The notes below the pieces were generated by a model. That model worked only from the letters and a program-made list of their open reading frames with translations. It had not been told where the DNA came from and ran no database searches. 34,529 nt of DNA from Lachnospiraceae bacterium (lineage in GTDB: Bacteria > Bacillota > Clostridia > Lachnospirales > Lachnospiraceae): positions 1 through 34,529 of the forward strand of contig JAFZDQ010000105.1 in NCBI GenBank assembly GCA_017561085.1. Direction: 5' to 3'. The position numbers and the translations under genes are program-made. Positions 8,701 to 14,249 of the stretch are shown here, piece by piece; positions within the stretch are counted from its first letter, which is position 1, and the number at the start of each line of letters is the position of its first letter.

Positions 8701-9395
8701 AGATTGATATGCACATTTTTGCTTTGTCGGATGAAGCCTATCCCATAGAGATTTGGGAAGGAATTCCGAAAGAAGCGAAAAGCGTGTTGCTTGCAGACGT
8801 AATCTATCAAAAGCCCTCTATTTGGAATGTGTACCAGCCGGAGAAGTTCCGTCTTTCAAAGAAACTAAAGGGGATTAAGACGCTGAGTTTTGTCACCCGG
8901 CAAAAGATGCATATCAAAGGCTTTTCCTTTACCCGTTATGAGAAAGCGTGGATGCAACTTGCGGCAGCTGAAGCAGACGTGCTTTACGGCGACAGTTTCA
9001 AGCGAAAGGAAGATGCCCTGCGAGGCTGCGGGGAAGGGGCGGATGGAGCCACAAACTGTGGAACTGTTTCGGCAGGCGCCATCGAGGAAATCGGCAACAA
9101 TGTATCCCTTGTATTTGAGGACATGGATTTTGGTTTTGAAGGCGCAAGTAAACTGACCATTTGCGGCCGGGCAGGCTTGCAAAACACCATTCAGGTCCGC
9201 TTTGCGGGAGCGTGCGGGGAAGTGTGTCAGATGCTGGAATTTGCTCCTGCGAAGGAATATGAAGAGCAGACTTTTGACCTGGAAAAGGTGCAGGGGAAAA
9301 ATACCGTGACCTTTGTATTCTTGCCGGGAAGCTGCTTTGATTTCGGATGGTTTCGGTTTTCTAATCAAAATATAAAAAGAATATTAAATTTTTGA
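5730..9395 (+). CDS. GH2-family glycosidase, long, with repeat expansions
   Basis: A 1221-residue family 2 hydrolase (beta-galactosidase/beta-glucuronidase superfamily). The sugar-binding jelly roll (about 1-150, LPHDW and GTGWYRK) is followed by an immunoglobulin-like domain (about 165-310). The TIM barrel (about 310-600) has acid/base Glu430 in SIGNEI and nucleophile Glu509 in YGSETSS. A beta-sandwich begins near 610, and two carbohydrate-binding-like sandwiches fill about 1000-1221. No signal peptide is seen, so it is cytoplasmic. Substrate cannot be read from the sequence; with GH115 in the same operon it probably strips a xylan side-group such as galactose or arabinose. Two low-complexity inserts in the immunoglobulin-like domain (176-215 and 277-294) come from recent tandem duplications in the DNA and sit in or next to expected inter-strand loops. 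AGGAGA precedes the ATG. No clear terminator follows. Confidence 0.9.
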   Translation: MKQLWNEGWSFLKTEADTGIEQMTERMQDFEEVDLPHDWLIEDTCRLYEDGTGWYRKTFHADGWAGKRVALYFEGVYMDSTVYVNRQKAKEWKNGYSWFDADLTDFLREGENEVLVRVNFRSPNSRWYSGAGIYRDVFLAVTEKVYLPFHATYVSTKKQGEDFLLFLDTEVATAGGVSWESVSEEGISAEDISGDGVSAEDISGDGVPEEDIRVVYRLTDEKGQEVCLDFVKKEGKGAWYLVKKPALWDVENPVLYTLTVQLLKAETVWPKGTACGEENILQEENILQEENILQEEWEKIGFREVAFTADKGFFLNGRHLKLNGVCEHHDLGALGSAFHKKAMKRKFAKLKEMGVNAIRGTHNMMASGFVELADEMGLLMISEAFDMWERPKTTYDYARFFPDWYEKDVESWVKRDRNHPSVIMWSIGNEIYDTHADEKGQEWTGILKAAVERHDPYHNARVTIGSNYMPWENAQACADMVKLAGYNYAEKYYEAHHEVHPDWVIYGSETSSIVQSRGIYHFPLRAGILSEDDMQCSALGNSITSWGAKSMERCIAMDRDMDFSLGQFLWTGFDYIGEPTPYHTKNSYFGQLDTAGFPKDSYYVWQSAWTDYREKPMVHVFPYWDFNEGQDVDVRVCSNAPWVELFVNGKSLGRQHLTHEKDSGMHLIADYCVPYEKGVVCAVAYDEDGREVAREEKRSFGNSHALLVKPESETLEADGYDLLFAEITVADAEGIPVENACDRVNVKVSGPARLIGLDNGDSTDYDQYKGTSRRLFSGKLLAILQADTTCGEVIIEVSGEGLVPATAVCKCIETDKEKQNKRATNRWREIQTGTCGEVPVRKLELTAPLGRVFTKDKTHLAAEAKILPAGATDRMLYFEAVNEKGTPSNIVTLKQDGNRVELTALGDGEFYLRCKSKSGTGDVRIISVLPFRAEGIGQVYHDPYDFVYGSLYSSCRGEAGNGNEKGVSTARDGETVLTYEKIDFGKVGSDEIDMHIFALSDEAYPIEIWEGIPKEAKSVLLADVIYQKPSIWNVYQPEKFRLSKKLKGIKTLSFVTRQKMHIKGFSFTRYEKAWMQLAAAEADVLYGDSFKRKEDALRGCGEGADGATNCGTVSAGAIEEIGNNVSLVFEDMDFGFEGASKLTICGRAGLQNTIQVRFAGACGEVCQMLEFAPAKEYEEQTFDLEKVQGKNTVTFVFLPGSCFDFGWFRFSNQNIKRILNF
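6255..6374 (+). repeat. Four-unit 30-bp in-frame tandem repeat in the GH2 gene
   Basis: Units at 6255-6284, 6285-6314, 6315-6344 and 6345-6374. The two central units differ at only about two bases; the outer two have decayed. Each unit encodes ten residues of type G(V/I)SAEDISGD, giving residues 176-215. It keeps the reading frame. Confidence 0.9.
6558..6611 (+). repeat. Three-unit 18-bp hairpin tandem repeat in the GH2 gene
   Basis: Units at 6558-6575, 6576-6593 and 6594-6611 differ at one or two bases. Each encodes EENILQ (residues 277-294), and the next bases begin a fourth partial unit. Each unit is itself an inverted repeat, GAAGAA-4-TTCTTC, which favours replication slippage. Confidence 0.92.
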
Positions 9396-9401
9396 AATTC
9401 A

Positions 9402-9429
9402 TTGACATGAGGATAGCATTTGCTAATAT
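9402..9429 (+). promoter_or_regulatory. Strong sigma-A promoter of the RNA/DUF3800 module
   Basis: A perfect TTGACA at 9402-9407 and TAATAT at 9424-9429 with a 16-base spacer (a TATAAT also overlaps at 9427-9432). Predicted start of transcription is near 9436, about 190 bases before the DUF3800 start codon. Confidence 0.75.
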
Positions 9430-9435
9430 AATATT

Positions 9436-9602
9436 AAAGGATTATAGAAACATAGTATTAAAATATAGATGAAATTATCTTGGAAAAAGAGAATACGTGT
9501 GGTATTATTGGCGTAGGATATGACTGTAATGCGTTACAGTTTTGGTCTGGGCGAAAGCTCTTTGGACCACCGTAGGCGGGAAGAATTTCCCGCCATTTTT
9601 TT
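9436..9602 (+). ncRNA. Candidate structured RNA upstream of DUF3800
   Basis: Between a strong promoter and an intrinsic terminator lies about 165 bases with no convincing reading frame. Hairpin 1 is perfect: ACTGTAA 9523-9529, loop TGCG, TTACAGT 9534-9540. Hairpin 2 pairs TGGTC 9543-9547 with GACCA 9565-9569 and encloses GGGC-GAAA-GCTC (9549-9560), a GNRA-capped stem. The two hairpins are bracketed by a direct CGTAGG repeat (9512-9517 and 9571-9576). The terminator forms hairpin 3. Known: several structured RNA motifs of unknown function have been described beside DUF3800 genes and named after them. Inferred: this is one of them, or a relative, acting as a small RNA or leader. It does not match any riboswitch consensus I know. 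Confidence 0.6.
9575..9602 (+). terminator. Intrinsic terminator between the RNA and DUF3800
   Basis: A perfect 8-bp stem GGCGGGAA (9575-9582) / TTCCCGCC (9587-9594) with loop GAAT, then A and seven T residues. It ends 26 bases before the DUF3800 start codon, so most transcripts should stop here and only read-through would make the protein. Confidence 0.9.
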
Positions 9603-9628
9603 ACTATTATGAAAGCTCGGAGGAATTG

Positions 9629-10309
9629 ATGAAGGAACTCAGCGTATTTATAGATGAGTCAGGGGATTTTGGAGAAGTTACAGAACGACCGGCATATTAT
9701 CTGGTGACACTTTTGTTTCATGATCAAAAAAATGAAATTACTACAAATGTGAAAAAACTTGAGAATAGTATCAAAAATTCAGGATTTGATTTTGAGTATA
9801 TACATACGGGACCGGTTATCAGGCGAGAAGATGTATTTTGGAGATTGCCTATCGATGAACGTAGAAAACTGCTTTTTAAAATGTTAAACTTTATTGCCAG
9901 TACACCAATCACATATGAGGTGGTTGTAGTGAATCGTAAGGAAACACCGGATAAGATTTCACTTTCTGGGAGGTTGGGACGCGAAATATCAAATGTAATA
10001 TTGAAACACAAGGCGTTTTTTGAGGAATTCGACAAAATCATTGTATACTACCATAATGGACAAATAGAACTTGGCGCAATTCTAAATACAGTATTTTCTA
10101 TTCATTTTTCCTCTGTTGAGTTTCGAAAAGCAGAACCACAAAAATATCGTTTATTACAGGCTGCAGATTTTATTTGTAGTATGGAGTTGCTAAAAATAAA
10201 GAAAAGCGAAAACCGATTGAGTAAATCAGAAAAACAGTTTTTTTATAAGCCACAAGAATTAAAGAAGACTTTCTTTAAAACGGTTGACAAAAAGCGGTTG
10301 GGAAAATGA
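9629..10309 (+). CDS. DUF3800 domain protein
   Basis: A 226-residue protein from the ATG at 9629, which has GGAGG 5 bases upstream. A longer TTG-started frame from 9542 would run through the RNA hairpins and terminator and is rejected. The N-terminus MKELSVFIDESGDFGE holds the defining IDESG motif (Asp9, Glu10), and the C-terminal LLQAADFIC carries the second signature (Gln177, Asp180). DUF3800 proteins have no settled function; distant similarity to RNase H-like nucleases has been suggested, and they are common in accessory DNA. From memory the family usually has YYDNGQ where this protein has YYHNGQ (His142), so one acidic position may be lost. The gene is visibly richer in A+T than its neighbours and stands alone between carbohydrate and aromatic genes, which suggests acquisition. 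Confidence 0.85.
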   Translation: MKELSVFIDESGDFGEVTERPAYYLVTLLFHDQKNEITTNVKKLENSIKNSGFDFEYIHTGPVIRREDVFWRLPIDERRKLLFKMLNFIASTPITYEVVVVNRKETPDKISLSGRLGREISNVILKHKAFFEEFDKIIVYYHNGQIELGAILNTVFSIHFSSVEFRKAEPQKYRLLQAADFICSMELLKIKKSENRLSKSEKQFFYKPQELKKTFFKTVDKKRLGK

Positions 10310-10318
10310 TGACAGCTT

Positions 10319-10645
10319 TTAAATCCCCATCAGCATCTGGAATATAAGGTGCCAAAGCAATAAATTTACGCCAAATAACGCGCCGAATACAAAGTATCCG
10401 TTACGGGATAAACGTGTTCTGATCATTTGAATTCCGGCAAACAAAAGACAGACGATACATGCCACAGGGGTACCAAACATAAAATAGTAAAGCGCCCATG
10501 TGGTCAGATTGACAATGAATTCGGGAAGATAATAAGCCCTTCCGGCAGGCGGAAACACGCCGACGAAGAAGGAAAGTATATTAAAGATTAATATACATGC
10601 AAAAATGATATAGTGCAGTTTCGTGGAAGTCAGTAGTTTTTTCAT
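10319..10645 (-). CDS. Small three-helix membrane protein, unknown
   Basis: A 108-residue protein read on the minus strand, with AAAGGGG four bases before the ATG. Hydrophobic segments at about 12-31, 44-74 (with a break) and 83-106 predict three membrane helices; short basic stretches (KK at the start, RTRLSR near 76-81) suggest orientation. I do not recognise the family. It converges on the DUF3800 gene, with only 9 bases between the two stop codons, and no terminator is seen between them. An extended -10 element lies upstream. A link to the DUF3800 module is possible only from position; nothing in the sequence shows it. Confidence 0.7.
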   Translation of the reverse strand: MKKLLTSTKLHYIIFACILIFNILSFFVGVFPPAGRAYYLPEFIVNLTTWALYYFMFGTPVACIVCLLFAGIQMIRTRLSRNGYFVFGALFGVNLLLWHLIFQMLMGI

Positions 10646-10740
10646 AATACCCCTTTATGATGATATGATAGGTGTAATTCGAAAGTGAATTTAAACGAGG
10701 GTACTTCGCAGTTTCTGTCAACTTGAAGTAATTACCGGAA

Positions 10741-10749
10741 ATTATAGCA
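10741..10749 (-). promoter_or_regulatory. Extended -10 promoter for the membrane protein
   Basis: On the minus strand this reads TGCTATAAT, a perfect extended -10. The matching -35 region is poor, as is usual for this promoter class. It gives a leader of roughly 90 bases before the ATG at 10645. Confidence 0.45.
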
Positions 10750-10830
10750 GAAAAACAGGCCTATTTCCAGTAAATCGTTTGTCAGAATAACAAGGCTCTG
10801 CACCTCGACAAAAGAAAATAAAAAATACGG

Positions 10831-10859
10831 TTGATTTTATCGCTTTAGTGCGTTACAAT
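10831..10859 (+). promoter_or_regulatory. Promoter of the aromatic operon
   Basis: TTGATT at 10831-10836, a 17-base spacer, and TACAAT at 10854-10859. The start would be near 10866, about 27 bases before the DAHP synthase start codon. The short leader leaves no room for a T-box or attenuator. Confidence 0.75.
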
Positions 10860-10892
10860 TTAAAGTGATGAAATGAAAAGGAGGAGATTATC

Positions 10893-11924
10893 ATGATGCA
10901 GATGCATTTTCATAGAAAACTTCCGATTCCCAAAGATGTGAAAAGTGAATTTCCGTTAACAGAGAAGATGAAACAGGTGAAGGAAAAGCGTGACGCAGAG
11001 ATTAATGCAATCTTTGCCGGCGCTTCCGATAAATTTATACTGGTAATCGGTCCCTGCTCGGCAGACCACAGCGAGCCGGTGCTGGAATATATAGGAAGAC
11101 TCCGCCGGTTAGAAGAACAGGTAAAAGATAAAATTATCATCATTCCGAGGATTTATACCAACAAGCCAAGAACCAACGGTCACGGGTATAAAGGGATGCT
11201 CCATCAGCCGGACCCGGAGGCGAAGCCTGATATGTACAAAGGAATCGTAGCCATCCGCGAACTTCACATGGCGGCCCTTAGGGATTATGATTTTTCCTGT
11301 GCGGATGAAATGCTTTATCCGGAGAATCACCGATATCTTTCTGACCTGCTTTCTTATGTGGCGGTGGGTGCCCGCTCGGTAGAAAACCAGCAGCACAGAC
11401 TGACTGCAAGCGGCCTGGGAATTCCTGTCGGTATGAAAAATCCTACCGGCGGTGATTTCGGCGTGATGATGAATTCCATATTGGCGGCACAATCAAGTCA
11501 TACCTTCCTTTACAGAGGTTGGGAAGTAACCAGTGAAGGTAATCCCTATGCCCACGCAATTTTACGCGGTTATGTGGACTTTGCGGGGCGAAGCGTCTCT
11601 AACTACCACTATGAAGATTTGCTTCGGGTGCGGGAACTTTATAATCAGTTTGAACTGGAAAATCCGTCCGTTATTGTGGATACCAACCACAATAATTCCG
11701 GCAAACAATATTTAGAACAAATCCGAATTGCGAAGGACGTAGTTCACAGCCGCAATCAAAATGATGATATCAAGAGACTGGTAAAGGGTCTTATGATTGA
11801 AAGTTATATTGAGGACGGTGCCCAAAGTGCCGGAGAGCATGTATTTGGTAAATCCATCACTGACCCCTGCCTTGGCTGGGAAAAGACGGAGCGGCTCGTC
11901 CTTGACATCGCGGAGAAACTTTAA
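10893..11924 (+). CDS. aroF: DAHP synthase, class I (AroG/F/H type)
   Basis: A 343-residue 3-deoxy-7-phosphoheptulonate synthase, close to the 350 residues of E. coli AroG. It condenses phosphoenolpyruvate with erythrose 4-phosphate, the first step of the shikimate pathway, in the cytoplasm. Metal ligands are recognisable: Cys55 in GPCSADHS, the His in VDTNHNNSGK, the Glu in LMIESYIEDG and the Asp in SITDPCLGW. The IPRIYTNKPRT stretch binds phosphoenolpyruvate. There is no fused chorismate mutase domain. AAGGAGG lies 8-9 bases before the ATG; a second ATG follows immediately, and the first is preferred for spacing. Prephenate dehydrogenase follows after 58 bases, so control by tyrosine demand is plausible, but which feedback inhibitor it binds cannot be read here. 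Confidence 0.93.
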   Translation: MMQMHFHRKLPIPKDVKSEFPLTEKMKQVKEKRDAEINAIFAGASDKFILVIGPCSADHSEPVLEYIGRLRRLEEQVKDKIIIIPRIYTNKPRTNGHGYKGMLHQPDPEAKPDMYKGIVAIRELHMAALRDYDFSCADEMLYPENHRYLSDLLSYVAVGARSVENQQHRLTASGLGIPVGMKNPTGGDFGVMMNSILAAQSSHTFLYRGWEVTSEGNPYAHAILRGYVDFAGRSVSNYHYEDLLRVRELYNQFELENPSVIVDTNHNNSGKQYLEQIRIAKDVVHSRNQNDDIKRLVKGLMIESYIEDGAQSAGEHVFGKSITDPCLGWEKTERLVLDIAEKL

Positions 11925-11982
11925 GTCGCCGGGCGGTTTTGAACTGACGGAAAGTATTTGAAGAAAAGACAGAGGAAGATAA

Positions 11983-12840
11983 ATGATTGTTGATATAAGT
12001 AAAAAAATATTAATTGTAGGTCTGGGCCTTTTGGGCGGCAGCTATGCCAAAGCGCTGAAGCGGTTCGGCTTTCACGTAAGCGCCGTTACCAAGGACCAAA
12101 GTTCTGTTGATTATGCCATTGGCGAAAAAATCATAGATGAGGGAACTACAGAACTTGATGCACGTATGATAGGGGAAGCGGACCTGGTGATTTTTGCCCT
12201 TTATCCTCATACCTTTGTGGAGTGGATTGAACAGAATCAGGGGCTTTTAAAAAGCGGTGCGCTGATTACGGACGTAACCGGTGTAAAGGGCAGCGTGGTT
12301 TACCGGGTGCAGGAGATGCTCCGGGAGGATGTGGAATTCATTGCGGCCCATCCGATGGCAGGCCGTGAGGTTTCCGGTGTTGAGAACAGTACGGTGCAAA
12401 TGTTTGTGGGAGCCAATTATATCGTAACGCCCACGGAGAAAAATACGCCGGAGGCGATAGAAACCTGCATGGAGCTGGGAAGGCTGCTGGGATTTGCGAA
12501 TGTAACCACCCTTTCTCCCGAAGAACATGACGAGATGATTGGATTTTTGTCCCAGCTGACCCATTGTATCGCCATTACCCTGATGACCTGTAATGACAAG
12601 GAAAACATGGAAAAATTTACCGGTGACTCTTTCCGGGATCTGACCCGTATTGCAAGGATTAATGACCTGATGTGGAGTGAGCTTTTTGTGGCAAACAAAG
12701 AAGCGCTCCTTAACCAGATGAATCTTTTCATGGATAAATTTACGGAACTGAAAGAAATGCTTGAAAATGAGGATATTGACGGTATGCGCAGGATGATGCG
12801 TACCTCCACCGAGCGCCGTGCCCTGTTTGATAAGAAGTGA
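11983..12840 (+). CDS. tyrA: Prephenate dehydrogenase (tyrosine synthesis)
   Basis: A 285-residue enzyme that oxidatively decarboxylates prephenate to 4-hydroxyphenylpyruvate. The N-terminus has a dinucleotide-binding Rossmann motif, GLGLLGGSYAKAL (about residues 11-23). His123 in HPMAGRE and the LSQLTH segment are the usual prephenate-site signatures, followed by the helical dimerisation domain. There is no ACT regulatory domain and no chorismate mutase fusion, so it is the short single-domain form. AGAGGA precedes the ATG. It follows DAHP synthase in the same operon and is followed by a strong terminator. The assignment is firm; preference for NAD over NADP is expected but not shown. Confidence 0.92.
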   Translation: MIVDISKKILIVGLGLLGGSYAKALKRFGFHVSAVTKDQSSVDYAIGEKIIDEGTTELDARMIGEADLVIFALYPHTFVEWIEQNQGLLKSGALITDVTGVKGSVVYRVQEMLREDVEFIAAHPMAGREVSGVENSTVQMFVGANYIVTPTEKNTPEAIETCMELGRLLGFANVTTLSPEEHDEMIGFLSQLTHCIAITLMTCNDKENMEKFTGDSFRDLTRIARINDLMWSELFVANKEALLNQMNLFMDKFTELKEMLENEDIDGMRRMMRTSTERRALFDKK

Positions 12841-12869
12841 CAAAGAAGGCACGGATAGGAAAAAAATAT

Positions 12870-12914
12870 CGGCATGTCAAACCGCTTGAACCTGCGGTGG
12901 GACATGCCGTTTTT
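12870..12914 (+). terminator. Terminator of the aromatic operon
   Basis: CGGCATGTC (12870-12878) pairs with GACATGCCG (12901-12909), and inside it CCGC (12882-12885) pairs with GCGG (12894-12897). Five T residues follow. The convergent AraC gene ends 50 bases away. Confidence 0.88.
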
Positions 12915-12963
12915 GTGTGCCGTTTTGTTTGTTACTTTTGCCGGCTTGTTTTGCTTGCTGTTT

Positions 12964-13827
12964 TTATTCTCTCTTGTTTAGACTCTTGTATTCCGACGGG
13001 GTACAGTTCTTGGCGGCCTTGAAAATTCTGTTAAAGGTGGAAAGGGAACCAAAGCCTGAAAGCATCGCCACCTCAGTGATGGAGACATTGGGCTGGATTA
13101 ACAGCTGCTCCGCGTGGGCGATTCTTTTTTTCGTAATATACTCATAGCAGGACATGTTGGCAAACTGTTTAAACAGCCTGGAGAAATGAAACTTGGAAAA
13201 ACCGGCCATATTTGCCAGCTCATCAATGCTTAAGTTTTCGGTACAATGGTCGGTAATATAATTGCAAATCATCATGAATTTTTCGATGTATTCATGCTGT
13301 TTGCCGGAAGTGATGCCGTGGAACCGTTCCGTTGCATTAAAACTTGTGCGGCCGTAATCAATGAAAAAGCGCATCATCAGGGAATAAAGACTGGCTTCCG
13401 TGAAGGGCTTTTTGTTTTCATATTCATCCACTACCTCCAAAAGGTAACCGCGCAGCTTCCGGTTCAGCTCCGGATTTTCTTTGGCGGAAATCAGGGCATA
13501 AGGATGTAATGTATGAAGCAGGGAGTCCATTCCCTGTACATAGCAAACCAAACTGTAATCAAACAGAAGAATAAGGCGCTCCCCGGTGGGCGGTGCCACC
13601 AGCCGGTGCAGGGTACCGGGCGGGGTAATCCAAATATCCCCGTCGTGGATGGTGTGGGCTTCTTCGTCAATGATCACCGTATATTCTCCCTCGCAGGGCA
13701 TAATGATTTCCAGGGCAGTGTGCCAGTGAAGAGGATAATCCTCTTCTTCGGTGTTATGATGAACTTTAATGCCGTTAAAGGCGTCATAGGCAATGGTTTC
13801 GTGCGTACCGTTTAATAGGGTAATCAT
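12964..13827 (-). CDS. AraC-family regulator with cupin sensor domain
   Basis: A 287-residue regulator on the minus strand. Residues about 15-95 form a cupin-like sensing domain (HWHTALEIIMPCEGEYTV and the GDIWITPPGTLH strand), typical of sugar-responsive AraC proteins. The C-terminal 100 residues hold two helix-turn-helix motifs: LSIDELANMAGFSKFHFSRLF and the second around VSITEVAMLSGFGSLSTFNRIFK. AAGGAGG is 8 bases before the ATG. It is divergent from the GH3 gene across a 422-base spacer holding its own consensus promoter and several AGCAA boxes. Position makes it the likely activator of the GH3-GH67 genes in response to a xylose-containing sugar; the ligand is inferred. Confidence 0.9.
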   Translation of the reverse strand: MITLLNGTHETIAYDAFNGIKVHHNTEEEDYPLHWHTALEIIMPCEGEYTVIIDEEAHTIHDGDIWITPPGTLHRLVAPPTGERLILLFDYSLVCYVQGMDSLLHTLHPYALISAKENPELNRKLRGYLLEVVDEYENKKPFTEASLYSLMMRFFIDYGRTSFNATERFHGITSGKQHEYIEKFMMICNYITDHCTENLSIDELANMAGFSKFHFSRLFKQFANMSCYEYITKKRIAHAEQLLIQPNVSITEVAMLSGFGSLSTFNRIFKAAKNCTPSEYKSLNKRE

Positions 13828-13904
13828 AGGGAATTCCTCCTTGTAAAAACAGGGAACAAAAGCCGTCCCGAATCAATCGTGTGCGGCGTTTGCCTGTTAG
13901 TTTC

Positions 13905-13933
13905 ATTTTATGCATATTTGTTTGGTGTGTCAA
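13905..13933 (-). promoter_or_regulatory. Consensus promoter of the AraC regulator
   Basis: On the minus strand: TTGACA (13933-13928), 17-base spacer, TAAAAT (13910-13905). A near-perfect sigma-A promoter about 78 bases before the AraC start codon. Confidence 0.82.
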
Positions 13934-13941
13934 ATCAAATT

Positions 13942-14099
13942 TTGCTAATTGTGCCATGTGCAAAACGACGGAAATGTCTGAAAAGAAGTAAATGTATGTA
14001 GCAATAATGTGTATATTGTAACAGAAAAATCAATAATGCTGTAGCAAAACGCTTGGGATAGCAGTGAAAAAGGATGCGAATAAAAGCGAAAATTAGCAA
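13942..14099. promoter_or_regulatory. Repeated AGCAA boxes, candidate AraC operators
   Basis: This covers the core of the 422-base gene-free spacer 13828-14249. TTAGCAA occurs inverted at 13942-13948, TGTAGCAA at 13997-14004 and again at 14040-14047, and TTAGCAA at 14093-14099. The two identical direct copies are 43 bases apart, four helical turns, which suits a dimeric AraC protein. The third box overlaps a cre-like core (AAAACGCTT, 14046-14054) that matches the CcpA consensus only in its centre. Nothing else recognisable lies in the spacer except the promoters. Confidence 0.4.
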
Positions 14100-14151
14100 T
14101 ATCTGATTACAACAACGCAATATATAGAAAGAAAGCCTTTTTAGATTAAAA

Positions 14152-14157
14152 TATAAT
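14152..14157 (+). promoter_or_regulatory. Possible -10 element for GH3
   Basis: A perfect TATAAT about 92 bases before the GH3 start codon. The -35 position (14129-14134, AAGAAA) is poor, as expected for an activator-dependent promoter. A small hairpin GTTGG/CCAAC at about 14167-14187 follows in the leader. Confidence 0.4.
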
Positions 14158-14249
14158 CGAAAGTAGGTTGGTGTCTTTACCGCCAACGCTATGTAAGAAA
14201 AGGTAATAAAAAACGGGTATGAAATTAGTTTGAGGATGGGAGAGTTACG

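Noticed and set aside
9480-9600. A known riboswitch in front of DUF3800
   Set aside because: I compared by eye with TPP, SAM, c-di-GMP-I, purine, preQ1, THF, fluoride, ZTP and guanidine consensus features and found no match; the terminator placement alone does not prove ligand control.
9542-9628. A TTG-started 29-codon extension of the DUF3800 protein
   Set aside because: It runs through the second hairpin and the intrinsic terminator, has no ribosome site, and the true family start IDESG fits the ATG at 9629 with GGAGG in front.
11925-11982. Attenuator or T-box between DAHP synthase and prephenate dehydrogenase
   Set aside because: The 58-base gap has no convincing hairpin plus T run and no T-box motif.
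14044-14057. A CcpA cre site before GH3
   Set aside because: Only the core AAAACGCTT fits and about 10 of 14 positions match; too weak to list as a separate feature.
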